From Defluviitalea saccharophila (GTDB taxonomy: Bacteria > Bacillota > Clostridia > Lachnospirales > Defluviitaleaceae), in contig NZ_CP121687.1 of NCBI RefSeq assembly GCF_038396635.1, positions 2,108,001-2,172,000 on the forward strand: DNA of 64,000 nt, in the 5' to 3' direction. The notes under the pieces are model-generated. The model made no database searches, was not told the DNA's origin, and was given only the letters and a program-made list of their open reading frames with translations. Shown piece after piece: positions 25,975-34,072 of the stretch (positions within the stretch are counted from its first letter, which is position 1; every line of letters begins with the position of its first letter). The position numbers and the translations under genes were made by a program.

Positions 25975-26872
25975 AACGAAAAAAATCAATGCCCGGAATA
26001 TCACCGATAAAGAATTTTTCTATGGACATAAGGGCTGTGCCGGCTGCGGAGGAAGCCTAGCAGTGAGACTCGCCCTGAAAGTATTAGGAGAAAGAACCTA
26101 TACGGTACTTCCAGCAGGCTGTATGTCTGCCGTAGGCTTTGTCTACCCTCAGTTATGCTTTTCTACCAATGCGATGATTTCCACTTTTGCAGGGACAGCC
26201 TCTATGCTTTCAGGCATTGCTGCAGGGGCAAGGGCGTTAGGGATAAAAGACTTTCATGCCGTAGGTATCGCTGGGGATGGGGGGACAGCGGACATAGGCA
26301 TTCAGGCTTTATCCGGCGCTATTGACAGAAACGAACAGATTATTTACATCTGTTACGATAATGAAGCGTATATGAATACGGGTATTCAAAAAAGCGGATT
26401 AACCCCCTTTGGTGCCAGAACCACCACCACCCCTGCAGGCCAAAACATCCATGGAAGTATAACGCAAAAGAAAAATATGTTTGAGATTGCAGCAGCCCAC
26501 GGCATCAGCTATGCAGCGACTGCAAGTATCGGATATGCCCAGGATTTTATGAATAAGCTCGTAAAGGCAAAAGAAGTAAAGGGCACCTCCTATATTCATG
26601 TTTATGCCCCATGCCCGACAGGATGGGGAACCCCAGAGGACATAACAGTGGAATTAGGAAAAGAAGTGGTGGATACCGGGCTGTGGTATTTGGCGGAATA
26701 CGAAAACGGAAGCTTTAAGCTGAATAAAAATCCTGAAGAATTCTTACCTGTAGAAGAATTCTTACGAAAACAGGGAAGGTTCAGGCATTTAGATGAAAAA
26801 GATATTGCACAGATTATAGAAAGTCGGGATAAAAAGTGGGAATATATCAGGAAAAACTGGGAAGTGGCATAA
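25964..26872 (+). CDS. korB: 2-Oxoacid:ferredoxin oxidoreductase beta subunit (TPP-binding)
   Basis: 302 residues. Cluster cysteines in GHKGCAGCGG and PAGCMSAVG; TPP motif GIAGDGGTADIGIQALSGAIDRNEQIIYICYDNEAYMNTG (GDGG ... N). With korGDA it catalyses CoA-dependent oxidative decarboxylation of a 2-oxo acid, or the reverse carboxylation with reduced ferredoxin. The stop codon lies in the stem of a terminator. Confidence 0.93.
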   Translation: MGNETKKINARNITDKEFFYGHKGCAGCGGSLAVRLALKVLGERTYTVLPAGCMSAVGFVYPQLCFSTNAMISTFAGTASMLSGIAAGARALGIKDFHAVGIAGDGGTADIGIQALSGAIDRNEQIIYICYDNEAYMNTGIQKSGLTPFGARTTTTPAGQNIHGSITQKKNMFEIAAAHGISYAATASIGYAQDFMNKLVKAKEVKGTSYIHVYAPCPTGWGTPEDITVELGKEVVDTGLWYLAEYENGSFKLNKNPEEFLPVEEFLRKQGRFRHLDEKDIAQIIESRDKKWEYIRKNWEVA

Positions 26873-26888
26873 CGCCGCTTTCTTTTTT
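26863..26888 (+). terminator. Intrinsic terminator after korB
   Basis: AGTGGC (26863-26868) pairs with GCCGCT (26874-26879), followed by TTCTTTTTT. Its stem contains the korB stop codon. Confidence 0.7.
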
Positions 26889-26930
26889 ATTACATAGAAA
26901 ATCTCTCCGGATTTCCTATATAACAAAAAA
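26889..26930 (+). repeat. Terminator-associated palindromic element, copy e
   Basis: ATTACATAGAAAATCTC, CCGGATTTCCTATATAACAAAAAA. A diverged copy directly after the korB terminator. Confidence 0.65.
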
Positions 26931-27019
26931 TGAAACAAGAAAGTTTGTTTTGCTTCAGGAGACCAATTTTTTTTAGCCGAAGCAGTTCCTTCCTTGTGGG
27001 AAAACTGGATAAAAAACTC

Positions 27020-27048
27020 TTGACATAACTTAAAAAATTTTTTATTAT
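27020..27048 (+). promoter_or_regulatory. Promoter of the T-box operon
   Basis: TTGACA (27020-27025), 17-nt spacer, TATTAT (27043-27048). Confidence 0.75.
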
Positions 27049-27082
27049 AAATAAAACAATAAAACTTATCGGAATACTATGA

Positions 27083-27322
27083 ATTAAAGATAGCGCAATG
27101 AAGGAGAAGAGTAGGTCAGAAATCCTGTTACAGAGAAAAGCTGTCACCGGCTGAGAGCAGCTTGCAGAGATCCTGATTGAAGTGCCCTCCGGAGCAGATT
27201 GTTGAACGTGCAGTAGGCAATCAGGGAGCGCCCTGTACAGCGCATGAAAGATGGGCTTATGCCTAAGTAGAGTGGAACCGCGAAAAGACTTCGCCTCTAA
27301 ATGTAGAGGAGAGGTCTTTTTT
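27083..27322 (+). ncRNA. T-box leader, probably tRNA-Cys specific
   Basis: The T-box core AGAGTGGAACCGCG (27269-27282) precedes a terminator AAGAC/GTCTT with CCTCTA/TAGAGG (27285-27316) and a T-run. Stem I begins around GAAGGAGAAGAGTAGG; its 3' side reads GATTGAAGTGCCCTCC, where UGC (27183-27185) is the likely specifier codon. The antiacceptor UGGA pairs with a discriminator U73, as in tRNA-Cys. Uncharged tRNA-Cys should allow read-through into the methionine-to-cysteine genes. Confidence 0.9.
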
Positions 27323-27324
27323 GT

Positions 27325-27367
27325 TTACATAGGAAATTCCTCCGAATTTCCTGTGCAATAAAAAGCC
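27325..27367 (+). repeat. Terminator-associated palindromic element, copy f
   Basis: TTTACATAGGAAATTCC, TCCGAATTTCCTGTGCAATAAAAAGCC. It starts right after the T-box terminator T-run, inside the 5' UTR of the yrrT-like gene. Confidence 0.65.
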
Positions 27368-27389
27368 AATATCTCAAAGGGGGATAAGA

Positions 27390-28034
27390 ATGTCTAATTT
27401 TAATGTTTTATTTGACCAATGGGCAAGTTCTTATGACGATACGGTCTATGGCGAAGACCATGAGTACGTGGAAGTCTTTGAAAATTACACAAGAATATTA
27501 GATAAAATCAGTACGCAAATAGAAGACAAAAAAGAAGGAACCGTAGTGGAAATAGGTGTAGGGACGGGAAACTTAAGTGAACTGCTTGTAAAAAAGGGCT
27601 TTCATGTCATAGGGATTGAGCCTTCCTATGAGATGAGAAAAGTAGCAAAGGTGAAAGTTCCTTCCCTTAAAATATTGGATGGTCACTTTTTATCCCTGCC
27701 TTTAACTCAAAAAGTAGATGCATTTGTAGCGTCCTATGCATTTCATCACTTGACCTATCATGAGAAAATTGCATCTGTCAAGTTGATGGATGCATTACTA
27801 AAGCCTGATGGAAAGATCGTCATTGCAGATACCATGTTTGAAACAAGGCAATATAAGGCTGAACTTCTTGAAAAAGTAAAAACCAGTAGAGCATTTAATC
27901 TCCTGAAAGACTTAAATACCGAGTTTTATGAAATGATAGAGGATTTAATTAAAATCTTTAGAGATATGGGATATACTTATGAGCTTGAAAAAATGAATCG
28001 ATACGTTTGGATTTTAACCGCACAAAAAAATTAA
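27390..28034 (+). CDS. yrrT: YrrT-like SAM-dependent methyltransferase
   Basis: 214 residues, class I methyltransferase. VVEIGVGTGNLSELLVKKG is the SAM-binding loop, followed by FHVIGIEPSYEMRKVAK and ASYAFHHLTYHEK. In Bacillus the yrrT-mtnN-mccA-mccB operon converts methionine-derived SAH to cysteine; the same neighbours occur here, though mtnN is absent. Its methyl acceptor is unknown. First gene after the T-box. Confidence 0.78.
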   Translation: MSNFNVLFDQWASSYDDTVYGEDHEYVEVFENYTRILDKISTQIEDKKEGTVVEIGVGTGNLSELLVKKGFHVIGIEPSYEMRKVAKVKVPSLKILDGHFLSLPLTQKVDAFVASYAFHHLTYHEKIASVKLMDALLKPDGKIVIADTMFETRQYKAELLEKVKTSRAFNLLKDLNTEFYEMIEDLIKIFRDMGYTYELEKMNRYVWILTAQKN

Positions 28035-28054
28035 TACTGTAAGGAGGCAATATT

Positions 28055-29182
28055 ATGGATATCAGATCATTGGCAATACACGGAGGAGCAAATGGAGACC
28101 CTTATACCGGAGCTGTAACGGTTCCAATCTATCAAACTTCTACCTATGCTCAGAAAAGCATAGGACAGCATAAAGGCTTCGAGTATTCACGAACAGGAAA
28201 CCCCACAAGAGAAGTTTTAGAAAAACTGATAGCGGAGCTTGAAGAAGGCTACAGAGGTTTTGCCTTTGGTTCGGGGATGGCTGCGATTTCATCCGTTTTA
28301 ATGCTTTTAAAATCAGGAGATCATATTCTGGTAAGCGACGATGTATATGGAGGCACCTTTAGAGTCATTGATAAAGTCTTTAAGAACTTTGATCTGGAGT
28401 ATGATTTTATAAATACCAGTGACATCGCTAAAGTAAGAGACAGTATCAAAGACAATACCAAAATGATTTATATAGAAACCCCAACCAATCCCCTGATGAA
28501 ATTAACCTCTATTCATGCTATTGCAGAAATCGCAAAGGAAAAAGGGATTCTTACCGTTGTAGACAATACTTTTGCAACACCCTATCTTCAAAGGCCGATT
28601 ACCCAAGGGGCGGATATCGTTCTTCATAGTGCGACAAAGTACCTTGGAGGCCATAGCGATTTGGTTGCCGGCTTAGTGGTTGTCAATAATGAGGAATTGG
28701 GAAACAGAATGCACTTTATTCAAAATGCGGTAGGGGCAATTCTTGGACCTTTTGACAGCTGGCTTTTGATAAAAGGCATTAGAACCCTGCCCATTCGTAT
28801 GGATAGACACTGCGAAAATGCAGAACAGATTGTGAGCTGGCTCTCAAAACAAAGCTGGGTAAAGAAAATCTACTACCCGGGATACAATGACTCACAGGAT
28901 GTTTTAAGCAGTCAGATGTCAAAAGCTGGAGGCATGATTTCTTTCGAAGTAGATTCCGAAGCCACCGTAGAGAAAGTGCTATCCAATCTAAAGGTCATTA
29001 CCCTGGCGGAAAGCTTAGGAGGGATAGAAAGTTTAATCAGTGTACCGGCTAAAATGACCCACGCCTCCATTCCGGAGGAAATAAGAGAAAAAATAGGAAT
29101 TACCAACAGACTTATAAGACTATCCGTAGGGATAGAATATGTAGAAGACATTATTAAAGACTTGGATATTTCTTTGAAATAA
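28055..29182 (+). CDS. mccB: Cystathionine gamma-lyase (MccB/MetB family)
   Basis: 375 residues, Cys/Met-metabolism PLP family. SIGQHKGFEYSRTGNPTREVLEKLIAELE, FGSGMAAISSVLML, VDNTFATPYLQRP, HSATKYLGGHSDLVAG (PLP lysine) and SLGGIESLISVPAKMTHASIP are intact. In a T-box(Cys) operon beside a cystathionine-synthase-like gene it most likely makes cysteine from cystathionine (MccB), though gamma-synthase activity cannot be excluded from sequence alone. Confidence 0.88.
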   Translation: MDIRSLAIHGGANGDPYTGAVTVPIYQTSTYAQKSIGQHKGFEYSRTGNPTREVLEKLIAELEEGYRGFAFGSGMAAISSVLMLLKSGDHILVSDDVYGGTFRVIDKVFKNFDLEYDFINTSDIAKVRDSIKDNTKMIYIETPTNPLMKLTSIHAIAEIAKEKGILTVVDNTFATPYLQRPITQGADIVLHSATKYLGGHSDLVAGLVVVNNEELGNRMHFIQNAVGAILGPFDSWLLIKGIRTLPIRMDRHCENAEQIVSWLSKQSWVKKIYYPGYNDSQDVLSSQMSKAGGMISFEVDSEATVEKVLSNLKVITLAESLGGIESLISVPAKMTHASIPEEIREKIGITNRLIRLSVGIEYVEDIIKDLDISLK

Positions 29183-29198
29183 GGAGGGGGGATAGGAT

Positions 29199-30110
29199 AT
29201 GGAATATGTGAATCATATTACGGAATTAATTGGGAACACTCCGATGATAAAGATAAACCATTTTGATATTCCGGAGGAAGTTCATTTGTATGCCAAATTG
29301 GAATTTGCCAATCCCGGAGGTTCCATTAAAGATAGAATTGGAAAACATCTTATTGAGAAATATGAGAAAGAAGGAAAACTCAAAAAAGGCAGTACGATTA
29401 TCGAAGCAACAGCAGGCAATACGGGTATAGGCATTGCTTTGGCAGCAGTAAACAGAGGATATAAAGTAATCTTTGTTGTTCCCGGAAAATTCTCTGTAGA
29501 AAAGCAAATGCTTATGAAGGCTCTGGGGGCAGAAATTATCAATATTCCAACAGAAGCAGGACTTCAGGGAGCATATAAAGTAATAGAGGAATTAAAAAGA
29601 GAGATAGAAGATATTGTAGTGGTCAATCAGTTTGACAATCCTGACAATGTAGAAGCCCATTATCTCTATACTGGAAGAGAAATTTATGAGCAAATGGAAG
29701 GGAACATCGATGTCTTTATATCCGGAGCAGGCTCAGGAGGCACCTTTACTGGGGTTATGAAATACTTGAAAGAAAAAAATCCGTCTGTTAAAGGGGTACT
29801 GGCAGATCCCTATGGTTCTATTATAGGTGGAGGGATGTGCCACTCTTATCAAATAGAAGGCATCGGAAACGATTTTATTCCGGGAAATTTAGAAATGACT
29901 CTTATTGATGACGTTGAAAAAATCAGCGATGAAGAAGCCTTTGGGGCAGTAAAGGATTTGGCAAAGAAAGAAGGCCTTTTAGTCGGATCTTCTTCAGGAG
30001 CTGTTTTTGCTGCAGGTTTAAAGCAAGCTCAAAAAATGAAAAAAGGCAATATTGTAATGGTATTTGCCGACAGGTCAGATAGATATTTAAGCAAAAACAT
30101 ATATCAATAA
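29199..30110 (+). CDS. mccA: Cystathionine beta-synthase/cysteine synthase family (MccA-like)
   Basis: 303 residues, fold-type II PLP enzyme without a CBS or regulatory domain. LIGNTPMIKIN, FANPGGSIKDRIGKHLIE (PLP lysine), IEATAGNTGIGIALAAVNRGY and ISGAGSGGTFTGVMKYLKEK match the O-acetylserine sulfhydrylase/MccA group. In this operon it probably joins homocysteine to O-acetylserine to give cystathionine. Sixteen nt after mccB. Confidence 0.85.
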   Translation: MEYVNHITELIGNTPMIKINHFDIPEEVHLYAKLEFANPGGSIKDRIGKHLIEKYEKEGKLKKGSTIIEATAGNTGIGIALAAVNRGYKVIFVVPGKFSVEKQMLMKALGAEIINIPTEAGLQGAYKVIEELKREIEDIVVVNQFDNPDNVEAHYLYTGREIYEQMEGNIDVFISGAGSGGTFTGVMKYLKEKNPSVKGVLADPYGSIIGGGMCHSYQIEGIGNDFIPGNLEMTLIDDVEKISDEEAFGAVKDLAKKEGLLVGSSSGAVFAAGLKQAQKMKKGNIVMVFADRSDRYLSKNIYQ

Positions 30111-30198
30111 AAAGGAGGAAAGGCCACAGGATACAGTATATGGAGATGGGACGACAGAAATCCATTTGGCTTATGAACCAGTAAAGAAATATAAAAAT

Positions 30199-30236
30199 AA
30201 CAGACTGTCAATTTTTATTGGCAGTCTGTTATTTTT
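30199..30236 (+). terminator. Intrinsic terminator of the methionine-to-cysteine operon
   Basis: AACAGACTGTCAA (30199-30211) pairs with TTGGCAGTCTGTT (30218-30230) with one G-T pair, followed by ATTTTTA. Confidence 0.88.
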
Positions 30237-30382
30237 ATGCACTTTTTTCTTTGAGTGCGGAAATTTGAAAAAAAACGCATTTTATTCTAAATACTTTTTT
30301 CAATTAAAGATTTACAATAAATTTGTAATGAATGCTATCGCTTTTAAAAGATAGTAATTTTAACACAATAAGGAGGGTATTT

Positions 30383-31435
30383 ATGTCTATTAAGAAGTTC
30401 ATGAAGAAAGGTGTAGCTCTTGCATTGGCGGTAATGCTTTTAGGCACAGCTGTTGGATGTGGCAGCAGTTCTACTACTACTTCAGAAGCACCTGCATCAA
30501 CCGAGCAAACCACTCAGGAAGCTAAAACAGAAGAGGCACCAGCTGCCCCAGTAGACGAAAAAATTGTTATTGGTTTTTCACAAATTGGGGCTGAAAGTGG
30601 ATGGAGAACAGCCGAAACAGAATCCATTAAGAAAACTTGTGAAGAAGACCCAATGATTGAACTTAAATTCTCAGATGCGCAGCAAAAACAAGAAAACCAA
30701 ATTAAAGCGATAAGAACATTTATTGCACAAGGTGTAGATGCCATTGCCCTTGCACCAGTTGTTGAATCTGGCTGGGAAACTGTATTTACTGAAGCAAAAG
30801 ACGCAGGAATTCCTATTATTTTATTAGACAGAATGGCTGCTGTTGATGAGTCTCTTTATACAACATTTATTGGCTCTGACTTTATTGAAGAAGGAAGAAG
30901 AGCTGCTCAATATGTAATCGATACCTTTGGCCCGGATGCTGAAGTAAATATCGTTGAATTACAAGGAACCGTAGGAGCGAGTGCTGCTACAGACCGTCAA
31001 AAAGGTTTTGCAGATGCAATTAAAGACTATTCAGGCTATAAGATTATCAAATCTCAATCCGGAGATTTCACCCGTGCTAAAGGTAAAGAAGTTATGGAAG
31101 CTTTCTTAAAATCTGACGGAGACAAGATTGATGTATTATATGCTCATAACGATGATATGGCATTAGGTGCTGTTCAAGCGATTGAAGAATACGGATTACA
31201 ACCAGGAAAAGACATCATTATTGTTGGTGTTGACGGCGTTAAAGATGCATTCCAGGCAATTGCAGATGGAAAATACAACTGTACTGTAGAATGTAATCCA
31301 AACCTTGGACCTCAATTGGTTCAGGCTGTTAAAGACTTAAAAGCAGGAAAAACATTAGAAAAATGGATTAAATCTGACGAAGACGTATACTTCGGACAAA
31401 AAGCAATCGATGCATTACCAACTCGTACATACTAG
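30383..31435 (+). CDS. ytfQ: YtfQ-like furanose-binding lipoprotein of an ABC importer
   Basis: 350 residues. Lipoprotein signal with lipobox AVGC (Cys26) and a Ser/Thr-rich linker, then a type 1 periplasmic-binding fold. GFSQIGAESGWRTAETESIK, DAQQKQENQIKAIRTFIAQGVDAIALAPVVESGWE, VELQGTVGASAATDRQKGF and YAHNDDMALGAVQAIEEYG closely follow E. coli YtfQ, which binds galactofuranose. Start ATG 30383 after AAGGAGGG. In this locus arabinofuranose or a short arabinoside is an alternative ligand (inference). Confidence 0.9.
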   Translation: MSIKKFMKKGVALALAVMLLGTAVGCGSSSTTTSEAPASTEQTTQEAKTEEAPAAPVDEKIVIGFSQIGAESGWRTAETESIKKTCEEDPMIELKFSDAQQKQENQIKAIRTFIAQGVDAIALAPVVESGWETVFTEAKDAGIPIILLDRMAAVDESLYTTFIGSDFIEEGRRAAQYVIDTFGPDAEVNIVELQGTVGASAATDRQKGFADAIKDYSGYKIIKSQSGDFTRAKGKEVMEAFLKSDGDKIDVLYAHNDDMALGAVQAIEEYGLQPGKDIIIVGVDGVKDAFQAIADGKYNCTVECNPNLGPQLVQAVKDLKAGKTLEKWIKSDEDVYFGQKAIDALPTRTY

Positions 31436-31446
31436 TGAAAAAAAGT

Positions 31447-31477
31447 GAAAGAGCTTTGTATAAAGCTCTTTCATTTT
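31447..31477 (+). terminator. Intrinsic terminator/attenuator between ytfQ and ytfR
   Basis: GAAAGAGCTTT (31447-31457) pairs perfectly with AAAGCTCTTTC (31462-31472), followed by ATTTT. It would let the binding protein be made in excess over the transporter. Confidence 0.85.
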
Positions 31478-31533
31478 AAACTTATAAATAATGTTCACAA
31501 GGGTAAGTACGATACATCAGGGAGGAAAAAAAG

Positions 31534-33048
31534 ATGGCTGAAAAAGATATCATATTACAAATGAAAGGAATAAGTAAGTACTTTCCCGGAGTCAAGGCGC
31601 TGTCCAATGTGGATTTTACTTTGAAAAAAGGTGAGATCCATGCGTTGATGGGAGAAAATGGCGCAGGAAAGTCCACACTTATAAAGGTATTAACCGGTGT
31701 ACACAAACTGGATGATGGAGAGATTTATTTACATGGTAAAAAGATTACCCCCAAATCTCCGTTAGATGCGCAAAAATCAGGCATCAGCACGGTTTATCAG
31801 GAAGTCAATCTCTGTCCTAATCTGACAGTGGCAGAAAATATTTTTATAGGAAGGCAGCCTAAAAAGAATGGGAACATCGATTGGAATACCATGAATGAAA
31901 AAGCTCAAAAGGCAATGGAGAGATTAAATATATACATTGATGTAAAGCAGCTTTTATCCTCGTATTCTGTTGCCATTCAGCAAATGGTGGCAATCGCCAG
32001 AGCTGTAGACATTTCATCTGGTGTACTGATTCTGGATGAACCTACATCCAGTTTAGACAACAATGAAGTTAAAGAATTATTTAAGATTATGAATAAGCTA
32101 AAAGAAGAGGGAATGGGCATTATCTTCGTTACGCATTTTTTGGATCAGGTATATGAGGTATCGGACAGGATTACTATCTTAAGAAACGGGACTTTAATTG
32201 GTGAATATAAAGTTGAAGAACTTCCAAGGCTTGAATTGGTGTCTAAGATGATAGGAAAAGAATTAGAAGTATTGGAGCATATGCCAAAAGAAAGAAAACA
32301 GAAAGATGAAGAAGATGAAAACTATATTATTTATGCCAAGGGTTTAGGAAAAAAAGGCAGCATAGAGCCTTTTGATTTAAAGATTAAAAAAGGTGAAGTG
32401 ATAGGATTAGCAGGGTTGCTTGGGTCCGGACGTTCGGAAACGGCCAAACTCCTTTTTGGAATAGATAAAAGTGATGAAGGTGTACTCTATATTGATAATA
32501 AAATGTTTACTTCCATGTACCCTAAAAAAGCCATTGATCAGGGTCTGGCATTTTGCCCGGAGGAAAGAAAAGTAGAGGGAATCGTAGGAGAACTAACAAT
32601 CAGAGAAAACATTATTCTGGCTATGCAAGCTAGTAAAGGAATATTTAAATATATACCTATGAAAAAACAACAGGAAATTGCGCAAAAGTATATTGAGCTG
32701 TTAAATATAGTGACACCCAGCATGGAACAAAGAATTGATAAATTAAGCGGAGGCAATCAGCAGAAAGTAATTTTGGCAAGATGGCTTTCTACAGAGCCTA
32801 AAGTTTTGATTCTGGATGAACCCACCCGGGGAATCGATGTTGGTTCAAAAACAGAAATTCAAAAACTGATTTTATCCTTAGCCGCCGAAGGTATGACGAT
32901 TATATTTATTTCATCGGAATTGGAAGAAGTCGTTCGCTGCTGTGACCGCGTAATTGTCTTAAGAGACAGGCTTCAAATAGGAGAGCTTACAGGAGACGAT
33001 TTACAAGAAAGCATGATTATGAAGACCATTGCAGAGGGAGGGCAGTAA
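31534..33048 (+). CDS. ytfR: YtfR-like sugar ABC transporter ATPase (two ATPase domains)
   Basis: 504 residues, RbsA/MglA/YtfR family with two fused ATPase domains. First domain: GENGAGKST near residue 40 and ILDEPTSSLDNNE; second domain: GLAGLLGSGRSETAKLLFG, LSGGNQQKVILARWLS and LILDEPTRGIDVG. As is usual in the family, the second Walker A is degenerate. Energises the YtfT/YjfF permeases. Confidence 0.93.
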   Translation: MAEKDIILQMKGISKYFPGVKALSNVDFTLKKGEIHALMGENGAGKSTLIKVLTGVHKLDDGEIYLHGKKITPKSPLDAQKSGISTVYQEVNLCPNLTVAENIFIGRQPKKNGNIDWNTMNEKAQKAMERLNIYIDVKQLLSSYSVAIQQMVAIARAVDISSGVLILDEPTSSLDNNEVKELFKIMNKLKEEGMGIIFVTHFLDQVYEVSDRITILRNGTLIGEYKVEELPRLELVSKMIGKELEVLEHMPKERKQKDEEDENYIIYAKGLGKKGSIEPFDLKIKKGEVIGLAGLLGSGRSETAKLLFGIDKSDEGVLYIDNKMFTSMYPKKAIDQGLAFCPEERKVEGIVGELTIRENIILAMQASKGIFKYIPMKKQQEIAQKYIELLNIVTPSMEQRIDKLSGGNQQKVILARWLSTEPKVLILDEPTRGIDVGSKTEIQKLILSLAAEGMTIIFISSELEEVVRCCDRVIVLRDRLQIGELTGDDLQESMIMKTIAEGGQ

Positions 33049-33049
33049 T

Positions 33050-34072
33050 ATGCAAAAGCTAAAAACACTACTTCAAGACTTTTCCCATAGGAAAATATTT
33101 TGGCCCCTTGTAGCCATCGCCGTAGTATTGCTTATTAATTTAATTATTACCCCCAGTTTTTTTAGAATTGAAATCAAAAATGGGCACCTTTTCGGAAGTT
33201 TAATTGACATCTTAAATCGTGCCACACCATTGATTATTATGGCTATTGGGATGACATTGGTCATCGCTACCGGAGGAATAGATATTTCTGTTGGTTCTAT
33301 TGTTGCCATATCCGGGGCTATTGCTGCAACATTAATTCAAACCATGCCGGTTCCCCTGGCAATCGTTATCACCCTTATTGCAGCGATTATATGCGGCATG
33401 TGGAATGGCATGCTGGTATCTGGAATCGGCATTCAGCCCATGATTGCCACGTTAATCTTAATGACCGTAGGAAGAGGCGTGGCACAGCTTATTACCAACG
33501 GGCAAATTATCACCATCAACAATAATGTCTATAGCTTTATAGGTACAGGATATTTACTTGGATTGCCCTTTGCTGTTTTTATTGCAGCGGCGGTGATATT
33601 AGTCATCTTCTTTTTAACCAGAAAAACTGCGATGGGATTATTTATTGAATCCGTCGGAGGCAATAGTATATCCAGTAAATATGCTGGAATCAAAGCGAAA
33701 AGAATCATTTTCCAGGTATATGTTATCTGCGGCATTTGTACAGGAATTGCAGGACTTATTATCAGTTCAAACATTAAATCAGCGGATGCCAATAATGCAG
33801 GCCTATGGATGGAGCTGGATGCCATTTTAGCTACGGTTATAGGCGGGACTTCCATGTCCGGTGGAAGATTCTATATAGGCGGTACAGTAGCTGGAGCATT
33901 ATTTATTCAAAGCTTAACGACTACGATTTATTCATTAGGCGTTCCTCCAGAAACCATATTGGTTGTAAAGGCAGTTGTTATCATTTTAGTATGTCTTTCT
34001 CAATCCAATGAGTTTAGAAGTCTTTTATCCGGTATTGCTAATCAAAGACAGAAGAAGGTGATTAAAGCATGA
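33050..34072 (+). CDS. ytfT: YtfT-like sugar ABC permease
   Basis: 340 residues, RbsC-type permease with eight to ten membrane segments. MTLVIATGGIDISVGSIVAISGAIAATL, GMWNGMLVSGIGIQPMIATLILMTVGRGVAQ and IGGTSMSGGRFYIGGTVAGALFI are family motifs. ATG 33050 after GAGGGAGGG; four-nt overlap with yjfF. Confidence 0.92.
   Translation: MQKLKTLLQDFSHRKIFWPLVAIAVVLLINLIITPSFFRIEIKNGHLFGSLIDILNRATPLIIMAIGMTLVIATGGIDISVGSIVAISGAIAATLIQTMPVPLAIVITLIAAIICGMWNGMLVSGIGIQPMIATLILMTVGRGVAQLITNGQIITINNNVYSFIGTGYLLGLPFAVFIAAAVILVIFFLTRKTAMGLFIESVGGNSISSKYAGIKAKRIIFQVYVICGICTGIAGLIISSNIKSADANNAGLWMELDAILATVIGGTSMSGGRFYIGGTVAGALFIQSLTTTIYSLGVPPETILVVKAVVIILVCLSQSNEFRSLLSGIANQRQKKVIKA

Noticed and set aside
30166-30354. 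62-codon frame starting at TTG
   Set aside because: It reads through a strong terminator hairpin and its T-run and lacks a placed ribosome binding site; treated as possible gene remnant only.
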